Source of the DNA: Bifidobacterium pullorum subsp. gallinarum | GTDB taxonomy: Bacteria > Actinomycetota > Actinomycetes > Actinomycetales > Bifidobacteriaceae | Reading direction: 5' to 3' | Length of the DNA stretch: 64,000 nucleotides | Assembly: GCF_000741215.1 (NCBI RefSeq) | Contig: NZ_JGYX01000001.1 | Location: 124,001 to 188,000, forward strand | Shown: positions 57,454-64,000 of the stretch, piece after piece | Position numbering within the stretch: position 1 is the first letter of the stretch | How the letters are laid out: every line of letters starts with the position of its first letter | Position numbers and translations under genes: made by a program | Notes under the pieces: model-generated | The model's input: only the letters and a program-made list of their open reading frames with translations | The model's database searches: none | Told to the model about the DNA's origin: nothing

Positions 57454-60048
57454 ATGCCACGACGTCATCATCGCCGTTCCGTGGACGGCACCGTATCCGC
57501 ACCGCACAACGATGCCTCGCCGTCGCCCTCGCAGCGGTATCAGACCTTCCGCCGCAACCAGGAGCGTCGCAAGTCGGTCGCCGAGCAGTTCGCGCGGACG
57601 CTGCCGTTCGAACTCGACGAGTTCCAGCGGCAGGCCAACGAGGCCCTGGAGGCGGACCGCAACGTGCTGGTGGCGGCGCCGACCGGCGCGGGTAAGACCA
57701 TCGTCGCCGATTTCGCCATCTATCTGGCACAGCAGCGCAACGTCAAGGCGTTCTACACCACACCGATCAAGGCGCTCAGCAACCAGAAATACCATGATCT
57801 GGTGGCCGTGTACGGGGCCGATCGCGTGGGGCTGCTGACCGGGGACACCTCCATCAACTCCGAGGCGGACATTGTGGTGATGACCACCGAGGTGCTGCGC
57901 AACATGCTCTATGAGCGTTCGTCCACGCTCACCGCGCTGCGGTACGTCATCCTGGACGAGGTTCATTATCTGGCCGACCGGTTCCGCGGACCGGTGTGGG
58001 AGGAGGTCATCATCCACCTGCCGCGGAGCGTCCGCGTCGTGGCGCTGTCGGCCACGGTCTCCAACGTGGAGGATTTCTCGGGATGGCTCTCCTCGGTGCG
58101 CGGCGAGACCGCACTGGTCGTCTCCGAGCACCGTCCCGTGCCGCTGGAGCAGCATGTGCTCGTGCAGGCCGACGATCGGACCGAGCCGGAACTCATCGAC
58201 CTGTACCGTCATGACGCCGACGGACGCCCGACCACCGCGCTGAACGCGCATCTGGTCAGCAGGCTGGATCAGCTCGACCGGCAGGCGGCCCGGCGCGCGG
58301 GCAACCGCGACCGCGGCCGGGAACGCAGGCGAGCCGGTCGCACGCATCAGTCGCAGCGCAAACCGGAACGGCATGTGCCGCGCCGTTGGGCCGTGGTCGA
58401 CGAACTCGACTATCTCGGTCTGCTGCCGGGCATCACGTTCATCTTCTCCCGCAACGGCTGCGACCAGGCCGTGGACCAGTGCCTGAACGCCGGACTGGAG
58501 CTGACCACCGAGGACGAGGTGCGGCGCATCCGCCGCATCGTCGATGAGATGGTCGAGGGACAGCTGAGCGCGGAGGATCTCAAGGCGCTGAGGTTCTCCC
58601 GCTTCCGGTTCGCGCTGGAGGAGGGCTTCGCCGCCCATCATGCGGGCATGGTGGCGCTGTTCCGGCAGATCGTCGAGCGGCTGTTCGAAGAGGGACTGGT
58701 CAAGATGGTGTTCGCCACCGAGACGCTGGCGCTGGGCATCAATATGCCGGCCCGCTGCGTGGTGGTGGAGAAGCTGGAGAAGTTCGACGGCACGGGCCAT
58801 GTGGCGCTGACGCCGGGGGAGTTCACCCAGCTGACCGGCCGCGCCGGCCGCCGAGGCATCGATACGATCGGCCACGCCGTGGTGGTGGACCATCACGGCT
58901 TCGTGCCGGCCACGGCCGCCGCGCTGTCCAGCAAACGCGTCTACCCGCTGCATTCCAGCTTCCGCCCGACCTTCAACATGGCGGTGAATCTGCTCAATTC
59001 CAGCGATGTGGACACCGCACGCGTCACGCTCGACCACTCCTTCGCCCAGTGGGAGGCGAACGAATCCGCGGGACAGCTGGAATCGCAGATGGTGGCGCTG
59101 GAGCAGGCCCTGCAGGGCTACGAGCAGGCGTTCGACTGCGACCACGGCGATTTCCGCGAGTTCATGACGCTGCGTATGCGGCTGACGGATCTGGAGCGCA
59201 ACGACCGTCGTCGGATCAAGCACGAACCGTTTGCGTCCGAGCAGGAACGCCGGCAGGCGATGCGCGAGCTGGACCGCCGGATCGCGCGCTTGCGCCAAGC
59301 CGAGCAGCAGCATCCGTGCCGGCAGTGCCCGGATCTGCAGCGACACCTGACCTGGGGGCATCGTTGGGCTAGGGAGACCCGCGAGCTGGAACGCGTCAGG
59401 CACCGCTACGAGTCGCGGACCGGTTCGGTGGCCCGCCAGTTCGACCGCATCTGCGGCGTGTTGGATACGTTGGGTTATCTGGAACGTGCGGAGCGCAACG
59501 GCCGTACGGACTACCGGCTGACGCAGGCGGGCCAGCTGCTGCGTCATCTGTACAGCGAACTGGACCTGACCGTGGCGCAGGCGTTGCGTGAGGGCGTGTT
59601 CGACGGTCTCAACCCCTCGCAGATGGCGGCCGTGGCGTCGGCGCTGGTCTACGAGGCGCGTCGGGGCAACGGGGGAGAGCCCCGACATTACCCCGGCGGT
59701 CACCGTGGCGCGGTGGCCCAGGCCGCGGAACGGCTGCGCGCGATCGCCGCGCAGGTATCGGACCTGTGCGAGGACGCGGCGTTGGAGGAGCCCCGCCAGC
59801 TCGACTTCGGTCTGACTGATGTGGTCTACGAATGGGCCGAGGGCGAAGGGCTGTATCGTGTGCTGTACGGCACGGAGCTGACCGGCGGCGATTTCGTCCG
59901 CAACGCCAAGCGGTTGGCCGATCTGCTGCAGCAGATCGCCGTGGCCGAGCCGTATCTGGGGGAGGACGGCGCCGATGTGGCACGGACCGCACGACTGGCC
60001 ATGGAGCAGGTCAATCGCGGTATCGTGGCGTATTCGGGGGTTGACTGA
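57454..60048 (+). CDS. helY: DEAD/DEAH-box helicase HelY (Ski2-like)
   Basis: 864 residues. Motif I is APTGAGKTIVA (about 77), Ia TTPIKALSNQK, II LDEVHYL (DEVH), III LSATVSN, and VI LTGRAGRRG. A Ski2-like C-terminal half follows, with a basic insertion near 290 (RRRAGRTHQSQRKPER). HelY is a probable RNA/DNA helicase conserved beside pafBC. The ATG at 57454 has a poor ribosome site (GGGGATTCATCTGACC). Longer frames overlap the preceding gene and are rejected. Confidence 0.93.
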   Translation: MPRRHHRRSVDGTVSAPHNDASPSPSQRYQTFRRNQERRKSVAEQFARTLPFELDEFQRQANEALEADRNVLVAAPTGAGKTIVADFAIYLAQQRNVKAFYTTPIKALSNQKYHDLVAVYGADRVGLLTGDTSINSEADIVVMTTEVLRNMLYERSSTLTALRYVILDEVHYLADRFRGPVWEEVIIHLPRSVRVVALSATVSNVEDFSGWLSSVRGETALVVSEHRPVPLEQHVLVQADDRTEPELIDLYRHDADGRPTTALNAHLVSRLDQLDRQAARRAGNRDRGRERRRAGRTHQSQRKPERHVPRRWAVVDELDYLGLLPGITFIFSRNGCDQAVDQCLNAGLELTTEDEVRRIRRIVDEMVEGQLSAEDLKALRFSRFRFALEEGFAAHHAGMVALFRQIVERLFEEGLVKMVFATETLALGINMPARCVVVEKLEKFDGTGHVALTPGEFTQLTGRAGRRGIDTIGHAVVVDHHGFVPATAAALSSKRVYPLHSSFRPTFNMAVNLLNSSDVDTARVTLDHSFAQWEANESAGQLESQMVALEQALQGYEQAFDCDHGDFREFMTLRMRLTDLERNDRRRIKHEPFASEQERRQAMRELDRRIARLRQAEQQHPCRQCPDLQRHLTWGHRWARETRELERVRHRYESRTGSVARQFDRICGVLDTLGYLERAERNGRTDYRLTQAGQLLRHLYSELDLTVAQALREGVFDGLNPSQMAAVASALVYEARRGNGGEPRHYPGGHRGAVAQAAERLRAIAAQVSDLCEDAALEEPRQLDFGLTDVVYEWAEGEGLYRVLYGTELTGGDFVRNAKRLADLLQQIAVAEPYLGEDGADVARTARLAMEQVNRGIVAYSGVD

Positions 60049-60068
60049 CGACCCGGGGGAATACCTGG

Positions 60069-60094
60069 GAATAACGGACACGTCCGAACTGTTT
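60069..60094 (+). promoter_or_regulatory. SigR/SigH-type promoter of rbpA
   Basis: GGAAT (60069-60073), exactly 18 bases, GTT (60092-60094), with an extra G before it. This is the thiol-oxidative-stress sigma consensus GGAAT-N18-GTT, 38 bases before the rbpA start. In Streptomyces rbpA is a SigR target. Confidence 0.78.
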
Positions 60095-60131
60095 TGTAGC
60101 GTAAAGGAAACGAACAAGGAGGCATGGCAAC

Positions 60132-60479
60132 ATGGCGGAACGCAGTCTGCGCGGTATGAGCATCGGCGCGAAGTCCCTGGAGTCCGACGAGAACGTCGAT
60201 TTCGCGGCGCGAAACGACGTGGCGTACATCTGTCCGAAGGGGCATCGCACGATTCTGCCGTTTGCGGAGGAGGCCGAGGTCCCGGACGAGTGGGAGTGCC
60301 GTTGCGGCGCCGTGGCCCATCGTGAGGGCGATGAGGACGCCGAGGCCAACGAGATCACCAAGCCCACCCGCACCCATTGGGATATGCTGTTGGAACGCCG
60401 CAGCATCGAGGAGCTGCAGACCCTGCTGGACAAGCGGCTTCAGATGCACCGTGACGGTTGGATTCCCGACTACGAGTAA
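60132..60479 (+). CDS. rbpA: RNA polymerase-binding protein RbpA
   Basis: 115 residues. The RbpA core is present: CPKGH...CRCG zinc-type pattern (ICPKGHRTILPF; WECRCGAVA), the basic linker region KPTRTHWDMLLERRS and the sigma-interaction domain (SIEELQTLLDKRLQMHRDG). It stabilises the sigma-RNA polymerase complex in actinobacteria. The ATG at 60132 follows AAGGAGGCATGGCAAC. Its promoter is of the SigR type. Confidence 0.96.
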   Translation: MAERSLRGMSIGAKSLESDENVDFAARNDVAYICPKGHRTILPFAEEAEVPDEWECRCGAVAHREGDEDAEANEITKPTRTHWDMLLERRSIEELQTLLDKRLQMHRDGWIPDYE

Positions 60480-60510
60480 GACGATTCGCCTGTTCTTCAG
60501 CAGAAATTCG

Positions 60511-60535
60511 ATGCCCGGTCAACTCGACCGGGCAT
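60511..60535 (+). terminator. Hairpin after rbpA
   Basis: ATGCCCGGTC-AACTC-GACCGGGCAT, a perfect 10-bp stem without a T-run. Confidence 0.65.
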
Positions 60536-60598
60536 ACTGATGTGTCAGACGTCACGAATATCGACGGTGTGGGCCGGAACAGCCCGAGAGGAGAGATA

Positions 60599-61315
60599 AT
60601 GACCAATCATCCGAAGAAGGTCGTCCTGCTGGATCTGGACGGCACGCTCACGCAGTCCGATCCCGGCATCATCGCCTGCGTCATCAAGGCGTTCGAGGGC
60701 ATGGGACTGCCGGTTCCGGATGACGACGAGCTGCATCGCTTCATCGGCCCGGCCATCATCGAATCGCTGCGCCGCAACCATGTGCCCGAGGACATGCTGG
60801 ACCGTGGCGTTGAGATCTACCGCGATTACTACGCCAATCAGGCCGTGTTCGACGATCCGAACAACACGGGTCAGAAGGTGCCGGGCCGCCTGGTCAACAC
60901 CGTGTATCCGGGCATCCCGGAACAGCTGGCCGCATTGCGCGCCAAGGGGTATGTCCTGGCCATCGCCACCTGCAAGCCCGAATACCAGGCCGTACCGATC
61001 TGCGAGCATTTCCATGTGGACCGCATGGTGGACGGCATCTACGGCGCCAGCAAGGACAATTCACGCATCGACAAGGACCAGGTCATCCGGTATTGCTTCG
61101 ATCTGATCGGTTTCGACGCCCAGGCCGGCGATCGCGCGGTGATGATCGGCGACCGTTGGACCGACATCGACGGCGCCCGTGCCTGCGGCGTCGATACGAT
61201 CGGCTGCCGCTGGGGTTATGCGGAACCCGGTGAGATGGAGGAACACGGCGCGTATGAGATCATCGACCGCGTCGACCAGCTCGCCGACGCCGTGGAACGC
61301 TACTTCGCGCAGTGA
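60599..61315 (+). CDS. HAD hydrolase, phosphoglycolate phosphatase-like
   Basis: 238 residues. Motif I LLDLDGTLTQSD (about 10-21), motif II near IATCKP, and motif IV VMIGDRWTDIDGA (about 180). It has a C1 cap with HRFIGPAIIESLRR. It resembles Gph/PpaX-type phosphatases. The ATG at 60599 follows GAGGAGAGATA. It follows rbpA by 119 bases. Confidence 0.9.
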   Translation: MTNHPKKVVLLDLDGTLTQSDPGIIACVIKAFEGMGLPVPDDDELHRFIGPAIIESLRRNHVPEDMLDRGVEIYRDYYANQAVFDDPNNTGQKVPGRLVNTVYPGIPEQLAALRAKGYVLAIATCKPEYQAVPICEHFHVDRMVDGIYGASKDNSRIDKDQVIRYCFDLIGFDAQAGDRAVMIGDRWTDIDGARACGVDTIGCRWGYAEPGEMEEHGAYEIIDRVDQLADAVERYFAQ

Positions 61316-61438
61316 GACTATTATCCGATAATGTACGTTATGTCAGAAAAGGAAGTGGCGTAAGCATCAGTCGGATGGTGATCTCCACTATCGGATGACC
61401 GTTGCGCCTTCAGCGCCACATCCCACCAAACGCATCAC

Positions 61439-61483
61439 ATATGGGTGAAGGGACGGATGCTGATTCCGTCCCTTCACCCATAT
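61439..61483. terminator. 19-bp perfect inverted repeat, bidirectional terminator
   Basis: ATATGGGTGAAGGGACGGA and its complement, seven-base loop, between the convergent HAD and membrane-protein genes. Confidence 0.82.
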
Positions 61484-61535
61484 TGCTATAACGACCAAAG
61501 TCACGCGCGTGCAGCGCAAAGCCACACGTCGCGCG

Positions 61536-61916
61536 TTATTGCTTGTCCGTCGTCGCATGCGTGGCATGCAGCGCGGCGCCCATCTCCGTGTAGGTGGCCC
61601 GCTGCGCCTGCAAGATCATCAGCACCAGCTCCGTGCCGATCAGCAGCACACTGACGATGCCCGCGGGCCATGCCGCGGAGATGTAGAACGCCAACGCGTC
61701 GGCGCCGAACGAATCCTGGCATACCTTGCCGATGACGAACGGCACCATCGCCAGGATCAGCGACGCCAACTGGGCGCCGATAACCGGCCAACGCACCGGT
61801 TCCACGTCGGGATGTCCGGGCTGCAGCAGCTTGCCGCGCCTCACGCAGATCACGCACACGACCACCGCCCAGATTATGGACACGATCCAGAACACTGCCG
61901 GAAGCAGATCGATCAT
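61536..61916 (-). CDS. Small integral membrane protein
   Basis: 126 residues and three likely TM segments (about 5-22, 40-60 and 75-103). The start ATG at 61916 has GGGGAGAGGCGCC upstream; the longer frame overlaps the MerR gene. It lies 43 bases after the MerR regulator on the same strand. I do not recognise a family. Confidence 0.7.
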   Translation of the reverse strand: MIDLLPAVFWIVSIIWAVVVCVICVRRGKLLQPGHPDVEPVRWPVIGAQLASLILAMVPFVIGKVCQDSFGADALAFYISAAWPAGIVSVLLIGTELVLMILQAQRATYTEMGAALHATHATTDKQ

Positions 61917-61959
61917 CGGCGCCTCTCCCCTATGCCATTCAACGAATCCATCAGACGCG

Positions 61960-62607
61960 TCACGCGGCCTGACGCGCCGCCCGCTGGGCCTCAAGCTTCT
62001 TCCGCATACGCATGGCGGTCAGCTCGTCGATCGGACGGCCGGACGACAACGCGGCCGGCTTGGACGCAAGATCCACGTAATCCTCATGCTCCAGCGCCTC
62101 ATCGATCTCATGCCACAACGAGCCGACGGACACCCCGAACACGGCCTTGCCGCTGCGCAGCAGATTCAGCATCTGCTCGCTGGTCGTGCACTCGTAGACC
62201 TGCTGCCCGTCGCACATGATGGTGACGTCGGCCAGCTGCGCCGTGGTCCGCCTGGACAGGAAGCCGATGGCGGCGGTCACGTTCTGCAGGTTCACGCCGG
62301 CGTCCAGCAACCGCTTGGACACGGCCAGGATGACCACATCCTTGAACGAGTACAGACGCCGCGAACCCGAACCGTGCGAGGGCGTGATCGACGGCTCGAC
62401 GATCTGCTTGCGTGCCCAGTAATCCAGCTGGCGGTATGTGATGCCGGCGACCTTGGACGCCACGGTGCCGCGGTATCCGCGCCGGGTGTCCTCCGCGTCC
62501 TCGGTGGCGAACAGCTCCCCCTGCACCGCCCCTTCCGCGGACAGATCGACACGATCCTTCAGCGGAACATGCAGATGCAGCTCCACATCATGATGCCGTT
62601 CGACCAT
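61960..62607 (-). CDS. MerR-family regulator (Rv1828-like)
   Basis: 215 residues. A MerR HTH lies at about 46-120 (VASKVAGITYRQLDYWARK; RRLYSFKDVVILAVSKRLLDAG). A C-terminal domain follows (QQVYECTTSEQMLNLLRSGKAVFG). The ATG at 62607 has GAAGGAG at six bases; a TTG at 62622 is less likely. The mycobacterial homologue Rv1828 lies next to garA, the same order as here (FHA gene upstream on the same strand). Confidence 0.93.
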   Translation of the reverse strand: MVERHHDVELHLHVPLKDRVDLSAEGAVQGELFATEDAEDTRRGYRGTVASKVAGITYRQLDYWARKQIVEPSITPSHGSGSRRLYSFKDVVILAVSKRLLDAGVNLQNVTAAIGFLSRRTTAQLADVTIMCDGQQVYECTTSEQMLNLLRSGKAVFGVSVGSLWHEIDEALEHEDYVDLASKPAALSSGRPIDELTAMRMRKKLEAQRAARQAA

Positions 62608-62688
62608 AGTCCACTCCTTCAACTCGCACGGACGCTGTCAGAAGTCACGTATTCTGCAACCAGTCTAATCCGTCCGAGCGTACCAGAT

Positions 62689-63126
62689 CTAGGAGATAAC
62701 GGAGGATTTGGTGAAGAAGACCAGCCGGAACTTGCCGATCATGATCTCGTCGCCGTTCTTCAGCTGCGCGCGCTCGACGCGCTGGCGGTTCACGTAGGTG
62801 CCGTTCAGGCTTCCGGAATCCACTACGGTGAAGACGCCATTGGCTCGGATGAACACCGCGTGGGAACGGGAGACGGTGGAATCGTCGAGCAGGATGTCGG
62901 CCCGTGAATCACGGCCTACGGTCACCTTGTCCTCGTCAAGCAGGTACCGTGAGCCGGAGACTGCTCCCCTGGTCGAGATCAGCAACGCCGTTCCCTCGGA
63001 CAGGCGGGCGATGGTGTCGAGATCCTCCTGGGTCAGGGGACGGTCGCCTGTGGAGGTGACGGGGATGGTAATGGCGGGCAGACCGATGATGGTCGTCTCG
63101 CCTGCGCTTGGAATCGGTTCAGTCAT
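62689..63126 (-). CDS. FHA-domain protein, GarA/OdhI-like
   Basis: 145 residues. The FHA domain (about 68-135) has VTVGRDSRADI, SRSHAVF and GSLNGTYVNRQ. The N-terminus carries ETT (Thr11-Thr12), like the ETT site of mycobacterial GarA phosphorylated by PknB/PknG. GarA controls 2-oxoglutarate enzymes. Located between the DUF881 and MerR genes, as in Rv1825-Rv1828, but without gcvH. A partner kinase may be the one at the left end of this window; that is inference. Confidence 0.93.
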   Translation of the reverse strand: MTEPIPSAGETTIIGLPAITIPVTSTGDRPLTQEDLDTIARLSEGTALLISTRGAVSGSRYLLDEDKVTVGRDSRADILLDDSTVSRSHAVFIRANGVFTVVDSGSLNGTYVNRQRVERAQLKNGDEIMIGKFRLVFFTKSSVIS

Positions 63127-63131
63127 ACAGG

Positions 63132-63962
63132 CTATTCTACAGTCTTTGCGTACCGGTATTGCGGAACCGAGGCGACCTCGTCGATTTTCACCAGATCGGA
63201 CGAGGTCACGTCCACCTCGGCGCCGAACTTCACCTTGAGCCGCGATCCGACGCCTCCGGCGATGTTCACGGCGTTCTGCAGGTTCTGCGAGTCCCCGATG
63301 GCCTTGATGACGTACGGGCTGGACAGGGTCTGGCCGTCGCAGATCAGCCCGTTCTCACCGTCGGCGATATAGGTCTGGGTGATGACGCGCACGTCGTTGA
63401 TGGCGATGACCTCGGCGCCGGCGTTGCGCAGCTCCTCGATCAGACTGAACATGGTGGCGGCGTCCACGGCCTCGATGGAACCGTGCGTGACGCGTATGGT
63501 CACCCCCTCCCCCTCGGCCGGCAGTCGGCCGGAGAGGATGCCGCTGGTCTGTTCATTCTGCTCGGCGATGCGTTGGGCCTCCTGCTGCTTGTCCGAGGCC
63601 TCCTGCAGGGAATTCAGCTGCTCCTGCAGTTCGTCGCGGCGCTGCTCCTGCTGTTGGATCTGGTTGCTGGTCTCCGAGATCAGACGCGTGAGCTCCTCCT
63701 CGCTCATCGTCTCGTACGCCGACCGTGTGTTATTGAGCTGGATGACGTAACCGTACCCCAGCATGGCGCACAGGAGCACCACGAAGACATTGGTGATGAG
63801 CCTCGCCTTGTTGCGGTTGGCGTCCAGCGACGACGTGCGTTTGGGTTTGCGCGCGACCACCGGGAACGAACCGGTCTCCACACGGTCGTTCTCCTTGTCC
63901 TTCGCGTGCTGCCGGTGCATCCGGCTCAGCGTGTCATCGGCTTCGGGTTTGCGCATGGCCAT
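63132..63962 (-). CDS. DUF881 family protein
   Basis: 276 residues. Polar N-terminus (1-50), one TM (about 55-75), a coiled coil rich in Gln/Glu (about 88-135), then the DUF881 domain (GVTIRVTHGS; EVIAINDVRVI; PYVIKAIGD). The protein spans the membrane once with its domain outside. The ATG at 63962 is preferred (AGAGG eight bases upstream) over 63956. Actinobacteria carry DUF881 and DUF1290 genes together near garA; function is unclear. Confidence 0.93.
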   Translation of the reverse strand: MAMRKPEADDTLSRMHRQHAKDKENDRVETGSFPVVARKPKRTSSLDANRNKARLITNVFVVLLCAMLGYGYVIQLNNTRSAYETMSEEELTRLISETSNQIQQQEQRRDELQEQLNSLQEASDKQQEAQRIAEQNEQTSGILSGRLPAEGEGVTIRVTHGSIEAVDAATMFSLIEELRNAGAEVIAINDVRVITQTYIADGENGLICDGQTLSSPYVIKAIGDSQNLQNAVNIAGGVGSRLKVKFGAEVDVTSSDLVKIDEVASVPQYRYAKTVE

Positions 63963-63966
63963 GGGT

Positions 63967-64000
63967 TCAGCCTCTGAAGATGAAGCGGCGAATGGCCGAC
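63967..64000 (-). CDS. C-terminal fragment of a small basic (DUF1290) protein
   Basis: Ten codons plus a stop are visible, ending AIRRFIFRG. This fits the C-terminus of actinobacterial DUF1290 proteins (AIRRHVFRA-type), which lie upstream of DUF881. The stop is four bases before the DUF881 start. Identification rests on context and this short tail. Confidence 0.55.
   Translation of the reverse strand, partial: SAIRRFIFRG

Overview
The window is chromosomal DNA of a high-GC actinobacterium, almost certainly of the genus Bifidobacterium. Supporting signs are a cytidylate kinase-Der GTPase fusion, a single-chain PafBC-type regulator, a eukaryote-type UDP-sugar pyrophosphorylase, transaldolase beside transketolase (enzymes of the bifid shunt), RbpA, WhiA, HelY and a GarA-like FHA protein, plus several gene orders shared with mycobacteria and streptomycetes. 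I see no insertion sequence, prophage, CRISPR array or rRNA. Species was not assigned.

Layout. 1-1700: a membrane Ser/Thr kinase (cut by the window edge) preceded by a small HTH protein. 1983-7353: an accessory, more AT-rich block of envelope genes (36-aa membrane peptide, DUF6591-like membrane protein, zinc ribbon, YdjI-type SPFH-SHOCT protein, membrane-anchored XRE regulator, four-TM protein, repeat-bearing lipoprotein). Its two divergent intergenic regions share a 17-bp palindromic site. This block is the best candidate for a poorly described system. 7379-10484: a long nested hairpin, an ABC-F ATPase and an MFS transporter. 10499-21778: a LexA box and uvrA-uvrC-aroE-rapZ-whiA, then pgk, tpiA and secG. 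21863-25327: L-lactate dehydrogenase, a HAD hydrolase and an HTH-aminotransferase fusion with helically phased repeats in front. 25547-34409: tal, tkt, CIRCE-hrcA-dnaJ, a fructosamine-kinase-like protein, uppP and a PAC2 protein. 34776-35395: six tRNA genes. 35676-48763: thrS, HIT, PI-phosphate synthase, yebC-ruvC-ruvA-ruvB, yajC, apt, sucCD, a PerM-like membrane protein and purH. 48912-53357: DUF3017 overlapping an aquaporin tail to tail, a pseudouridine synthase, cmk-der and tRNA-Pro. 53609-64000: UDP-sugar pyrophosphorylase, pafBC, a small membrane protein, helY, rbpA, a HAD phosphatase, and a minus-strand cluster of a membrane protein, MerR regulator, GarA-like FHA protein, DUF881 and a DUF1290 fragment.

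How it fits together. DNA repair is strongly represented (uvrA, uvrC, ruvCAB, helY, pafBC), with three kinds of matching control signal: perfect TCGAAC-N4-GTTCGA LexA boxes before uvrA and ruvA, a RecA-NDp-like (PafBC-type) promoter before yebC-ruvC, and a SigR/SigH-type GGAAT-N18-GTT promoter before rbpA. Carbon metabolism includes pgk, tpiA, ldh, tal, tkt, sucCD and UDP-sugar synthesis. Envelope functions include uppP, PI-phosphate synthase, secG, yajC, the PerM-like protein and the accessory block. A Ser/Thr kinase at one end and an FHA protein at the other suggest phospho-signalling, but nothing here shows that they interact.
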